Shown here: positions 16,533 through 24,581 of the stretch, piece after piece
How the letters are laid out: each line of letters opens with the position of its first letter
Position numbering within the stretch: the first letter of the stretch is position 1
Origin: an uncultured Tateyamaria sp.
GTDB lineage: Bacteria; Pseudomonadota; Alphaproteobacteria; Rhodobacterales; Rhodobacteraceae
Length of the DNA stretch: 64,000 nucleotides
Reading direction: 5' to 3'
Assembly: GCF_947503415.1 (NCBI RefSeq)
Contig: NZ_CANNDS010000001.1
Location: forward strand, 248,001-312,000
Made by a program: the position numbers and the translations under genes
Notes under the pieces: generated by a model
The model's database searches: none
Told to the model about the DNA's origin: nothing
Seen by the model: only the letters and a program-made list of their open reading frames with translations

Positions 16533-16745
16533 ATGCCCATTCGCGACAATCTGCGACTGCTCACCGTTGAACAAGTTGCCGAGATTTTCGGACGCGATCG
16601 CACGACGATCGACAGGTGGTGTCGTGAGCGAAAGGACTTCCCGCAGAAGGTTCAACTTCGGCCTGTCGGCTCCCGCTTTGTTGCCGAGGAGATCGAACGC
16701 TATATCCAGAAGTCCATCGATGATCGGGACGCAGGCACGTCCTAG
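16533..16745 (+). CDS. AlpA-family helix-turn-helix regulator
   Basis: A 70-residue protein, MPIRDNLRLL then TVEQVAEIFGRDRTTIDRW, the MerR-like helix-turn-helix of AlpA/excisionase proteins, and a wing ending EEIERYIQKS. An in-frame GTG at 16449 would add 28 residues and overlap the protease gene; the shorter start fits the family length. AlpA-type proteins control excision or transfer genes of integrated elements, which suits a position 230 bases from the tRNA 3' end. Confidence 0.7.
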   Translation: MPIRDNLRLLTVEQVAEIFGRDRTTIDRWCRERKDFPQKVQLRPVGSRFVAEEIERYIQKSIDDRDAGTS

Positions 16746-16978
16746 CACCTCGCAACACCAACGTTTCAAGACACATCTGCCGGTCCGGCAGCACGGTCAT
16801 TCACAGAGGGTTTCCGATAAAGCCGGGGTTACCATCCCCGTTCATGGAAAGCCCGTGCCTCCAGCATGCGATGCAAAAAGTTGCCCCATGGTTGCCCAGA
16901 GGTCCAAATCACCCGCGAGGCACCATTGCAAGTTAAGCTTGAGGGCCAGCTTTGATCAATCTTTTCATATAGTTAAAA

Positions 16979-17053
16979 TGGTGCCCGGGGGCGGAATCGA
17001 ACCACCGACACGAGGATTTTCAATCCACTGCTCTACCCCTGAGCTACCCGGGC
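16979..17053 (-). tRNA. tRNA-Phe (GAA)
   Basis: The minus strand folds as a complete cloverleaf: acceptor GCCCGGG/CCCGGGC, D-arm GCTC/GAGC, anticodon loop TTGAAAA with GAA, 5-base variable loop, T-loop TTCGATT, discriminator A and a genome-encoded CCA (16981-16979). Its 3' end faces the accessory region, so it is the probable attachment site. The second half of the attachment repeat is not inside this window. Confidence 0.95.
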
Positions 17054-17134
17054 ACGGGAGAAGCCAGAGGCTTCGGGTGGGCGCGTGATAAGCGGATCAC
17101 CGGGCGCTGTCCATAGCAAAATCGCACCAAATGC

Positions 17135-17305
17135 CTAATGCGGCAAAGGACTTTCTTCTTCCGGCAAATCTTGGTCTTCTTCGCGTTGCGATGGGACGGC
17201 GTAGCTGCCATTCACCCACCGCGCCAGATCGATATCCGCACAGCGGCGCGAGCAGAACGGGCGGTACTTCGGAACGGTTTCAGCTTCGCAGATCGGGCAA
17301 CCCAT
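17135..17305 (-). CDS. yacG: DNA gyrase inhibitor YacG
   Basis: A 56-residue zinc protein, [10 protein letters not shown] then YRPFCSRRCADIDLARW, with the four cysteines of YacG (CPIC...C...C). It binds GyrB and inhibits gyrase. The start ATG overlaps the RNase gene stop (TGATG), so it is translated with it. The C-terminal tail is acidic, as usual in the family. Confidence 0.9.
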   Translation of the reverse strand: MGCPICEAETVPKYRPFCSRRCADIDLARWVNGSYAVPSQREEDQDLPEEESPLPH

Positions 17306-18324
17306 CAAAGCACCTCCGCCAACGGAAGGCGAGCGCGCTTGCGCTGCAGTTCGAAATGCCCAAGAGGCGTCCAACCTGCCATCACCGTATCCACATCATC
17401 CTTGCGCAGTGCCGCGCGCAACGCGGCTTCGAATGTCTTTCGCTCCTTCTTTGGCATGGGTGCGAGATCAATTGTCACCTGACCACCCAACCCGCGCACG
17501 CGCAACGCCGCTGGCAACTGGCGAGCGCATGACAAGTTGGCCTTTGAACCGGCTGCAAAGGATCCATCAGCGCCTGTGTTCACATCGACAGCAATCAACG
17601 CGCGGGTCGCCTCCACATACATGCTGGCGCCAGCGCCCAATGATACTCGCGGCGACTGTGCATCATCAATAGCATCGAGAACACCATGCGTCTCAAACGA
17701 TCCGGCTTTGGTGACCACGTCTGCCGTTTCCGCCCAATCGCGCCATGCAAGGACATGGGGCCCATCCCCCTCGGTCAAGGTCTCCGGGCCTGTGCCATTG
17801 TCGTCTGTAACGGTCTCTGCAAGGGCGCGCATCGCTGCGATGTCTTCAGACACATCATCTGCGGCAGCACCAGCGGATGCCGAACGCAGGATCAGACCCA
17901 TCGCGCTGCCTTCCATCCCATCATGGGCAAGTGCCAGCAGTTCATCCCGCATGTCGTCGTCGCGAATACTGCGCGACAGGTTCAAACCCGGCGCGTCAGG
18001 TGTGACAATCGCATAGCGGCTCTTGAACAGAACCTTGTGACTGACCGGGATCGCTTTGCCTGGTTCGGCATAACCCGTCACTTGTACCAGCAGCGTTTCG
18101 CCCTGGCCGATCCCTTTCACGCCACGCAAATAGGCCGCGCCATCTGGCGTTTTGAGGAAAATTCCGCCTTGCCCCTTCACCGGTTTGTCCGTCACGGCGC
18201 GGTACACTGTGCCGGGCCGTGGTGCATCGGAATCGATCAAGAGATCATCCAAACGCCCGTCAACCATCAGTGCGGCCGCCTCGCGCCCGTCGAGATGATC
18301 CAGCAATATCTGGCGACCCTTCAT
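17305..18324 (-). CDS. ribonuclease E/G family protein, short form
   Basis: A 339-residue protein, shorter than E. coli RNase G (489). ATG 18324 overlaps the maf stop (ATGA). A central insertion [13 protein letters not shown] and the catalytic segment [15 protein letters not shown] (metal Asp) identify the RNase E/G catalytic core. The C-terminal [18 protein letters not shown] is typical. The zinc-link and small domain of RNase E are missing. It may process or degrade RNA, but the housekeeping RNase E is presumably elsewhere. The maf-RNase-yacG order is a normal Rhodobacterales arrangement. Confidence 0.85.
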   Translation of the reverse strand: MKGRQILLDHLDGREAAALMVDGRLDDLLIDSDAPRPGTVYRAVTDKPVKGQGGIFLKTPDGAAYLRGVKGIGQGETLLVQVTGYAEPGKAIPVSHKVLFKSRYAIVTPDAPGLNLSRSIRDDDMRDELLALAHDGMEGSAMGLILRSASAGAAADDVSEDIAAMRALAETVTDDNGTGPETLTEGDGPHVLAWRDWAETADVVTKAGSFETHGVLDAIDDAQSPRVSLGAGASMYVEATRALIAVDVNTGADGSFAAGSKANLSCARQLPAALRVRGLGGQVTIDLAPMPKKERKTFEAALRAALRKDDVDTVMAGWTPLGHFELQRKRARLPLAEVL

Positions 18325-18902
18325 GTCCACACCCTCATCCCTGCAGCCTGCAATAGGCCTGCGGCTTCGGCCAACGGCAAGCCGACTATGCCTGTGAAAG
18401 AGCCCGAAATCCAAGGGATCAAAGCGCCAGCCGGACCCTGGATGCCATACCCGCCAGCCTTGCCCCGCCAATCATCGGTGGACAAATAGCTGGCGATTTC
18501 GCGTTCCGACAAAACCTTCATGCGCACCGTGCTGACAACGTCGCGTTCCCAAATCTGGTCATCTTTCCGCACCGCAACGGCTGTTATGACCCGGTGGCGG
18601 CGTCCGGACAGCAAGTCCAGAAACATGCGCGCTTCAGCCTCATCCGCCGGTTTGCCCAGTATACGCCGACCCAGCGCGACGGTGGTATCGGCGCACAAGA
18701 TGATATCCCGCGCATCCGCACTGACCGCTTCAACCTTCTCCCGCGCGATGCGGGCGCAATACGGACGCGGCAACTCACCCTTGAGTGGGTCTTCATCAAT
18801 GTCAGGAGGGCGCACGGCATCCGGCACGATGCCCAATTGCCCGAGCAGCTCAAGCCGCCTCGGGCTTCCTGAACCGAGGATGAATTTGCCGGTTTGAGTC
18901 AC
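18321..18902 (-). CDS. maf: Maf nucleotide pyrophosphatase
   Basis: A 193-residue house-cleaning pyrophosphatase that hydrolyses non-canonical or pyrimidine NTPs. Motifs are [12 protein letters not shown] at the N-terminus, [27 protein letters not shown], and [16 protein letters not shown]. The full length and all conserved blocks are present. It is the first gene of the maf-RNase-yacG unit. Confidence 0.93.
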   Translation of the reverse strand: MTQTGKFILGSGSPRRLELLGQLGIVPDAVRPPDIDEDPLKGELPRPYCARIAREKVEAVSADARDIILCADTTVALGRRILGKPADEAEARMFLDLLSGRRHRVITAVAVRKDDQIWERDVVSTVRMKVLSEREIASYLSTDDWRGKAGGYGIQGPAGALIPWISGSFTGIVGLPLAEAAGLLQAAGMRVWT

Positions 18903-18970
18903 GCTGGTGCCTTGTCCGCCAGCCAGTGATGGCGGCGCTTTGCAACGCCAAGCCGCTTACCACACTGACG

Positions 18971-18987
18971 CGAAGCCATCGGCTTCG
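18971..18987. terminator. stem-loop after infA
   Basis: CGAAGCC-ATC-GGCTTCG, a perfect 7-base stem a few bases beyond the infA stop. It lacks a T-run, so termination is uncertain. Confidence 0.4.
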
Positions 18988-18989
18988 TG

Positions 18990-19208
18990 CTATTTGAAAC
19001 GGTAGTTGATCCGACCCTTGGTCAGATCGTAGGGGGTCATCTCGACCTGCACCTTGTCGCCTGCCAGAACACGAATGCGGTTCTTGCGCATCTTCCCTGC
19101 CGTGTGTGCGATGATCTCATGGCCATTCTCTAGCTCGACCCGAAACGTCGCATTGGGCAGGAGTTCCTTCACGACACCGGGAAATTCGAGCGTATCTTCC
19201 TTGGCCAT
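18990..19208 (-). CDS. infA: translation initiation factor IF-1
   Basis: A 72-residue S1-like OB-fold protein: [13 protein letters not shown], then [20 protein letters not shown] and [17 protein letters not shown]. The length matches bacterial IF-1 exactly. The ATG at 19208 has AAGGAGAG upstream and excludes a 15-residue extension. Confidence 0.97.
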   Translation of the reverse strand: MAKEDTLEFPGVVKELLPNATFRVELENGHEIIAHTAGKMRKNRIRVLAGDKVQVEMTPYDLTKGRINYRFK

Positions 19209-19289
19209 GGTCTCTCCTTCGTTACACAGCCCGCCAATTTGCGGACGCGCCACTAAATGCGCCCCTCCGCCCCATAATTCAAGGGGTAA

Positions 19290-20180
19290 TCAGGCCAGCT
19301 TCACGACTGTGACAGGATCGGCACGACCGGTCTGGGCGTTCCAGTCCCTACGGTTAAGAACGCCACCATCAACACGCACTGCTGCAACATCGGCGAGATC
19401 CACATCCCCATAGACCCAACCGGTTTCGTTCATCTCGCCCAACGCGACAACGCCCGTATCGGGAAAACCGCGATCAGGCGGTCCAAAAATACCGCCTGCG
19501 CCGACGGAGATATCAACCGCCTCGGACCATGGCGCCAGACCAACGACAGACGACATAACCGTGACGCACTGGTTCTCCAGCGCGCGGGCTTGTGCCCCAA
19601 TCCGCACGCGGGAATACCCGGCCAGCGCCTCCGTCACCGATGGTACCAGAATGATGTCCGCTTCATTCAGCGCATGACCCAGAAGGGGAAACTCGCTGTC
19701 ATAGCAGATCAGGATCCCAATCCGCCCCAACGCGGTGTCAAACAGCTGAAGCGGTCCACCCGGCACGACATCCCATGTTTCGGCTTCAAACCGGGTCATG
19801 ATCTGTTTGTCTTGAACACCTACTTCACCGCTCGGTGCAAATAGACGCGCGCGGTTCACGGGGCGCACAACACCGTCCGGCGGGTCATGGGTTGCAGGAC
19901 CAGAAGCTGCCAGGATGTGCACTCCGAATTGGGCCGCGAGGTGGGCATGCAATGCATCTGCATCCGGCAAGCGCTCTGCAACCGCGAAGAGTGACGCCTC
20001 CAAATCGCCTGCAACGTCCAAACCTGCCAGCGTGGCAAGCTCCATGGCGCCATACTCCGGGAACACCAAAAGGTCCGCACCGGCTGTCGCCGCCTCAGTG
20101 ACCCAGGCGGTCAACTTGTCTTCGTAGGCGGCCCAATCGGGCAATACATCAAGGGGATAAGAAGCTGTTGCAATCCTCAT
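19290..20180 (-). CDS. nitrilase-superfamily carbon-nitrogen hydrolase
   Basis: A 296-residue hydrolase with the Glu-Lys-Cys triad: Glu42 in FPEYGAM, Lys in DKQIMTRFE near 125, and Cys in ICYDSEFP near 160. It belongs to the amidase group that hydrolyses omega-amides or similar small substrates. The substrate is not deducible. It is divergent from a LysR regulator across about 145 bases, so that regulator may control it. Confidence 0.85.
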   Translation of the reverse strand: MRIATASYPLDVLPDWAAYEDKLTAWVTEAATAGADLLVFPEYGAMELATLAGLDVAGDLEASLFAVAERLPDADALHAHLAAQFGVHILAASGPATHDPPDGVVRPVNRARLFAPSGEVGVQDKQIMTRFEAETWDVVPGGPLQLFDTALGRIGILICYDSEFPLLGHALNEADIILVPSVTEALAGYSRVRIGAQARALENQCVTVMSSVVGLAPWSEAVDISVGAGGIFGPPDRGFPDTGVVALGEMNETGWVYGDVDLADVAAVRVDGGVLNRRDWNAQTGRADPVTVVKLA

Positions 20181-20326
20181 ACCTAGTTGTGCCCCATCTG
20201 TGACAAACGGCGCAAGTCAACGCACTCCCTTCACGTTTTCTGAATATGGATCGGGAAAAAGCTGATTTTTCTTGACCAATCGCACGCCCCACATTCAAAG
20301 AAAACAAAACTGGGGAAAGGCAAGAT

Positions 20327-21289
20327 ATGCTGAGCAAGGGCGTCACACTGCGCGGGCTAGAGGTATTTGAGGCGCTCGCGGCAACAGGGTCCGTTGCCCA
20401 AGCCGCCGCTGTAACCGGGCTAAGCCAACCTGCCGTCAGTCAGCAATTGCGCAATCTTGAAACAGCATTGGCAACGGATTTGGTCGATCACGGCAAGCGA
20501 CCAATGCGCCTCACTCCCGCGGGCACAAGCTTTCTTACGCGGGCAGAAGCTGCCTTGTCCCAGCTGCGCCTTGCACAATCGGAACTGACGGTGATGGACT
20601 TGGCACATCTGTCGGCGCTCGCGATCGGGGTCATCGATGATTTCGAAAATGACCTTACGCCTCGGCTTGTGACGATACTTGCGGACAGCCTGACGCGCTG
20701 CAAATTCACGCTTGCAACTGCGCCAAGCCACGAGATCCTCCAAGCGATTGCTGACAAGAGCCTGCACATCGCCATATCGGCCAGCGACGGAGCGATGCGT
20801 GATGGCGTTATCGAATACCCGCTCGCCCGCGATCCGTTTATCTTGGTGGCACCACGCGGTGTTGTTCGTGATGGCAACCCCATGACGATCCTGCCCGATC
20901 TGCCCTTTTTGCGATACGAACGGGCGCAACTGATCTCACGCCAGATCGAGGCGCATCTGGCAAGGCAAAAGCTGGACTTCCCGGACCGGTTCGAAATCGG
21001 CAGTCATCTGGCTTTGATGGCTATGGTTGCGCGGCGCATTGGCTGGGCCGTGACGACGCCGCTTGGCTACATGCGAGCCGGTCGCTTCCACGATCAGGTG
21101 GATGCCTTCCCCCTGCCCTTCAAGCCGTTTTCACGCACGATCTCGCTCTATGCCAGTGCCGATTGGGCGGGCGATGTGCCGACGGATGTTGCAAATACGA
21201 TGCGCCGCCTCATCAAGACACATATGATCGACCCCGCACTGACCCAGCTGCCATGGCTCGCAGGTGAACTGCGCCTTATCGACAGCTGA
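20327..21289 (+). CDS. LysR-family transcriptional regulator
   Basis: A 320-residue protein with an N-terminal winged helix, LEVFEALAATGSVAQAAAV and GLSQPAVSQQLRNLE, followed by the effector-binding domain (HIAISASDGAMRDG near 150-165). The ATG is preceded by GGGGAAAGG. It lies divergent to the amidase gene and about 40 bases before the sirtuin gene on the same strand. The target is therefore ambiguous. Confidence 0.88.
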   Translation: MLSKGVTLRGLEVFEALAATGSVAQAAAVTGLSQPAVSQQLRNLETALATDLVDHGKRPMRLTPAGTSFLTRAEAALSQLRLAQSELTVMDLAHLSALAIGVIDDFENDLTPRLVTILADSLTRCKFTLATAPSHEILQAIADKSLHIAISASDGAMRDGVIEYPLARDPFILVAPRGVVRDGNPMTILPDLPFLRYERAQLISRQIEAHLARQKLDFPDRFEIGSHLALMAMVARRIGWAVTTPLGYMRAGRFHDQVDAFPLPFKPFSRTISLYASADWAGDVPTDVANTMRRLIKTHMIDPALTQLPWLAGELRLIDS

Positions 21290-21328
21290 ACTTCTTCCCA
21301 GTCTGTGCGTCCTGAACAGGAGAACAAC

Positions 21329-22027
21329 ATGACAGCTCCATCCATCGTGATCCTGACCGGCGCCGGTATCTCGGCTGAAAGCGGACTTGGTACCTTTCGA
21401 GACGAGGGGGGGCTCTGGGCGCAGCACCGCATCGAGGATGTCGCCACACCCGAAGGGTTCGCCCGTAATCCGCAACTGGTGGTCGACTTCTACAACGCTC
21501 GTCGTACTCAAGCTGCCGAGGCACGCCCAAACGCCGCCCATCACGCATTGTCCCGGTTGCAGACAGAACATGCAGGGCCTGTTACGCTCGTGACGCAGAA
21601 CGTGGATGATTTGCATGAACGGGGCGGCAGTGTTGACGTCATCCACATGCACGGCGCTTTGAACTCGGCATTGTGTTCCGATTGCGATCATCGCTGGTCA
21701 GCGCCACTGGAGATGTCGGTCGGGCAATCATGCCCCAATTGCGATCAACCCACAGCGCGACCGGACATTGTGTGGTTCGGTGAAATTCCATACCAGATGG
21801 ATCGCATTGAACGCGCACTGCTGGACGCGGATATCTTCGTGGCGATTGGCACCTCGGGTAACGTTTATCCGGCCGCAGGTTTTGTTCAGATGGCCCGCCA
21901 TGTCGGCGCCAAGACGATCGAGATGAACCTCGATCCCGGAGAAAACGTGGGGCTGTTCGACGATATCCGATCCGGCAAGGCGTCGGATACGGTGCCCGCA
22001 TGGGTGGCCGAACTGCTGGCCAGGTAA
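21329..22027 (+). CDS. cobB: NAD-dependent protein deacylase (sirtuin, CobB type)
   Basis: A 232-residue sirtuin. Features are ILTGAGISAESGLGTFR (NAD site), TQNVDDLHERGG, HMHG with the catalytic His, and a four-cysteine zinc site (CSDCDHRW, CPNCDQ). FYNARR carries the Tyr-x2-Arg pair associated with class III sirtuins that remove succinyl and malonyl groups as well as acetyl. The ATG 21329 has CAGGAGAAC upstream. The stop codon TAA is embedded in a REP-like palindrome (22024-22049). Confidence 0.92.
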   Translation: MTAPSIVILTGAGISAESGLGTFRDEGGLWAQHRIEDVATPEGFARNPQLVVDFYNARRTQAAEARPNAAHHALSRLQTEHAGPVTLVTQNVDDLHERGGSVDVIHMHGALNSALCSDCDHRWSAPLEMSVGQSCPNCDQPTARPDIVWFGEIPYQMDRIERALLDADIFVAIGTSGNVYPAAGFVQMARHVGAKTIEMNLDPGENVGLFDDIRSGKASDTVPAWVAELLAR

Positions 22028-22049
22028 GGCGGATCAGGATCCGCCTTAC
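22024..22049. repeat. REP-like palindrome A
   Basis: GTAAGGCGGATC-AG-GATCCGCCTTAC, a perfect 12+2+12 inverted repeat. It contains the stop codon of the sirtuin gene. Relatives lie at 22084-22105, 59881-59906, 59941-59963 and 59981-60003. Confidence 0.75.
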
Positions 22050-22083
22050 AGCATCGTCCATTGCGGCAGGCCGACATCCAACC

Positions 22084-22105
22084 GTAAGGCGGATCTCGAT
22101 CCGCC
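22084..22105. repeat. REP-like palindrome B
   Basis: GTAAGGCGGATC-TC-GATCCGCC, the same left arm as palindrome A and an 8-base paired core, just before the convergent PCuAC gene end. Confidence 0.65.
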
Positions 22106-22110
22106 CATCC

Positions 22111-22575
22111 TCAGTGCGAATGCGCGCCCGCCTCGGGCTTGCGCTCATTGTCCACCGGGATGGTGATCACAACCTCTCCCGCCTTTTCAAAGACCAGAGT
22201 GACGTCGATCGTCGAATCCTGTTCGAGCGGGCCGGTCAGGCCCATTAGCATGACGTGATCGCCGCCGCGCATCATGTGGTGTGTACCACCGGCAGGCAAA
22301 GTGATGCCGCCCTCAATTTCGGTCATTTGCATCACGCCATCACTGACTTCGACATGGGTGTGCAATTCGACACGAGCGGCCACATCAGTTTGGGCTGCAA
22401 TAAGGGTATCGTCCTGGCCGGTCTCGTTGCGGATCATCATGAATGCGGCACCGGATTTGGCTGCCGGGCTTGCGGCCCGTGCGTAGGGATCCATAACCAT
22501 GATGCCATCGGCAAAGGCCGGGAGAGTGAAGAGTGTGGCCGCTGCAGCAGCGAAAAGGGATGTGCGAAAGGACAT
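22111..22575 (-). CDS. periplasmic copper chaperone PCu(A)C
   Basis: A 154-residue secreted protein: signal peptide cleaved near AFA-DG (residue 22), then the PCuAC beta-barrel. The copper ligands are the pattern H-x-M ... M: VELHTHVEV and GVMQMTE, then HHMMRGGDHVMLMGL. It delivers Cu(I) to the CuA/CuB sites of cytochrome oxidase. The C-terminal His tail (GAHSH) adds a possible metal site. It follows the small cysteine protein by 31 bases in one operon. Confidence 0.9.
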   Translation of the reverse strand: MSFRTSLFAAAAATLFTLPAFADGIMVMDPYARAASPAAKSGAAFMMIRNETGQDDTLIAAQTDVAARVELHTHVEVSDGVMQMTEIEGGITLPAGGTHHMMRGGDHVMLMGLTGPLEQDSTIDVTLVFEKAGEVVITIPVDNERKPEAGAHSH

Positions 22576-22606
22576 GTGGTCCTCCTGATTTTGAAGTGGT
22601 CCGAAA

Positions 22607-22960
22607 CTACGAAAGATGGATCACGTCAAAAGGAGGTGCGCGTGCGGATGCATATGTCCACGTGACACCGGCACCGTGCACAGAAGACAGGTGTACGGCT
22701 TTTGCAGAAGCGACAATAGCCCAAATGGGCGCGATGTCGGGTGGCACCAGCGCCGCCAGCAGGTGAAGCGCGCAATCTGGACAGAGATGTGGTGTTTCGA
22801 TCGGCTGACCGTCTGCATCCACGTAAACCGTTGTGACAGTCGTGCCGGAACAGATCACGATCTGGTCCACAGCATGCGGTGCGCCGCGGGCCATAGCGGC
22901 GCTGTGGCTGGTTACCAGCAGCACAAGGCTCAGAGCTATGGACAACAAAGCGCGCAACAT
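22607..22960 (-). CDS. secreted cysteine protein, DUF2946-like
   Basis: A 117-residue exported protein with an N-terminal hydrophobic segment (LLSIALSLVLLVTS) and the spaced cysteines VICSGTT and CPDC that resemble DUF2946 proteins found with PCuAC. The second half is hydrophobic. A role in copper delivery is inferred from the operon with the PCuAC chaperone. Confidence 0.65.
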   Translation of the reverse strand: MLRALLSIALSLVLLVTSHSAAMARGAPHAVDQIVICSGTTVTTVYVDADGQPIETPHLCPDCALHLLAALVPPDIAPIWAIVASAKAVHLSSVHGAGVTWTYASARAPPFDVIHLS

Positions 22961-23046
22961 AGCTTACATGTAGATGGACTTTTTCCACATCTCAACTGCG
23001 GCACAAACGCTGCTTGAGCATAAACCAAGTTTGGCCAACACATGAG

Positions 23047-23075
23047 AAAACCCCGCCTGCACAGGCAGACGGGGT
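23047..23075 (-). terminator. intrinsic terminator of rpmB
   Basis: On the minus strand CCCCGTCTGC-CTGT-GCAGGCGGGG (23074-23051) is followed by TTTT. It lies about 25 bases after the rpmB stop. Confidence 0.85.
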
Positions 23076-23098
23076 TTCAAATCAAAACGCAGCCAGGA

Positions 23099-23389
23099 TC
23101 AGGCTGTTGCGGCCTGCGCCTTGGCGATCTCTTTCTTGACCTTCATCGCGCGATCGGACAATTCCACGTCCTTGGCTTTCGCCAAATACGCGTCCAGACC
23201 ACCGCGGTGATCGACAGACCGCAAAGCAGCCGCCGAGATGCGCAGCTTGACGCCACGACCAAGCGTTTCAGACTGCAAGGTCACATCGTTCAGGTTCGGC
23301 AGGAAACGCCGACGTGTCTTGTTGTTGGCGTGGCTGACATTGTTGCCAGTCATCGGGCCTTTACCGGTCAGTTCGCATACGCGCGACAT
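23099..23389 (-). CDS. rpmB: 50S ribosomal protein L28
   Basis: A 96-residue protein, [20 protein letters not shown] then [12 protein letters not shown], diagnostic of L28 in Alphaproteobacteria. The ATG is at 23389; a much longer open frame upstream is spurious. A strong terminator follows. Confidence 0.97.
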   Translation of the reverse strand: MSRVCELTGKGPMTGNNVSHANNKTRRRFLPNLNDVTLQSETLGRGVKLRISAAALRSVDHRGGLDAYLAKAKDVELSDRAMKVKKEIAKAQAATA

Positions 23390-23492
23390 GGGTTTATCCT
23401 CTTCTCCGCTCTGCCGTTGAACCCGGTGCGGGTCCCCAAACGACATAGGCACCGCACGGCACGGCGGCGCCATCGAAATTCGTTCGGTGGCT

Positions 23493-24506
23493 TTAGGGGG
23501 AATCGCTGGCCGGGTCAACCCGACCTTGGCCGAAATCAGCATCCAGAGCATCCAGCATCTGTGCCGCTGCCGCAGCAGGGTCCAAACTGCCCTGTGCAAC
23601 CTGTGCACCAAGGCCGCGCATCACGTCTTTGGCGGCACCGGTTTCAAGTTTCGACAGCAGGGCTGCGCGAACGTCCTGTTCAAACCAATACTGCGCCTGA
23701 TCCGCGCGCGTTCGGTCAAAGAAACCTGCACCGCGCCGCCATTCCACCAACGCCTGCATGTCCGACCAAGCCTCCACAAGCCCGGTTTCGGTCAAAGCAG
23801 AGACCATCATTGCCTTGGGAAATCCATCTGGATCCTGCGGACGTTTGCGTAAAAGCCGCAACGCCCCCGTATAGTCCGCACAGGTCCGCGTGGCGGCAGG
23901 TTTCAAATCGCCATCCGCCTTGTTGATCAGGATCATGTCGGCCATTTCCATGATGCCGCGTTTCACACCCTGCAACTCGTCCCCGCCCGCAGGGGCCAGA
24001 AGCAACAAGAACAGATCCGCCATCTGCGCCACAACCGTTTCCGATTGCCCGACGCCCACGGTCTCGATCAGCACCACGTCAAATCCGGCCCCCTCACACA
24101 GGGCAACCGCCTCACGCGTGCGCCGGGCGACACCCCCCAAATGCGTCTGGCTGGGCGATGGGCGGATGAAGGCAGCCGACTCCCGGCTCAGCCGGTCCAT
24201 TCGTGTCTTGTCGCCCAGGATTGATCCGCCTGACCGAGCCGATGATGGATCAACGGCCAACACTGCCACCCGCAGGCCCGCCTGAACCAGCATCATGCCA
24301 AAAGCTTCGATAAAGGTGGATTTGCCAACACCCGGAGTGCCCGACAGCCCGATGCGCAAGGCCTGACGGTCACGGGGCAACGCAGCCAAAACGTCAGCCG
24401 CTTGCGCACGATGATCCGCACGCCCGCTTTCAACAAGCGTAATCCCGCGCGCCAACGCCCGGCGTTCACCCGCTGCAATCCGATCTGCAAGGTCTTGCGT
24501 GTTCAT
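23493..24506 (-). CDS. meaB: methylmalonyl-CoA mutase-associated GTPase MeaB (ArgK)
   Basis: A 337-residue G3E-family GTPase that guards B12 loading of methylmalonyl-CoA mutase. Motifs: [14 protein letters not shown] (P-loop), [22 protein letters not shown] (switch II), and INKADGD (base recognition NKxD). The ATG at 24506 gives the normal family length; the open frame continues upstream but overlaps the divergent helicase gene. The mutase genes are not in the window. Confidence 0.93.
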   Translation of the reverse strand: MNTQDLADRIAAGERRALARGITLVESGRADHRAQAADVLAALPRDRQALRIGLSGTPGVGKSTFIEAFGMMLVQAGLRVAVLAVDPSSARSGGSILGDKTRMDRLSRESAAFIRPSPSQTHLGGVARRTREAVALCEGAGFDVVLIETVGVGQSETVVAQMADLFLLLLAPAGGDELQGVKRGIMEMADMILINKADGDLKPAATRTCADYTGALRLLRKRPQDPDGFPKAMMVSALTETGLVEAWSDMQALVEWRRGAGFFDRTRADQAQYWFEQDVRAALLSKLETGAAKDVMRGLGAQVAQGSLDPAAAAAQMLDALDADFGQGRVDPASDSP

Positions 24507-24581
24507 GCCGGTGTTTCTGCGGGGGCGTCTCGAAAATGTCCAGTGTTGGCGATGGCGGCCAGTTCGGCCATAAGGCCGCGC

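Noticed and set aside
16746-16978. possible integrase remnant next to tRNA-Phe
   Set aside because: All frames were read; none shows the R-HxxR-Y recombinase motifs.
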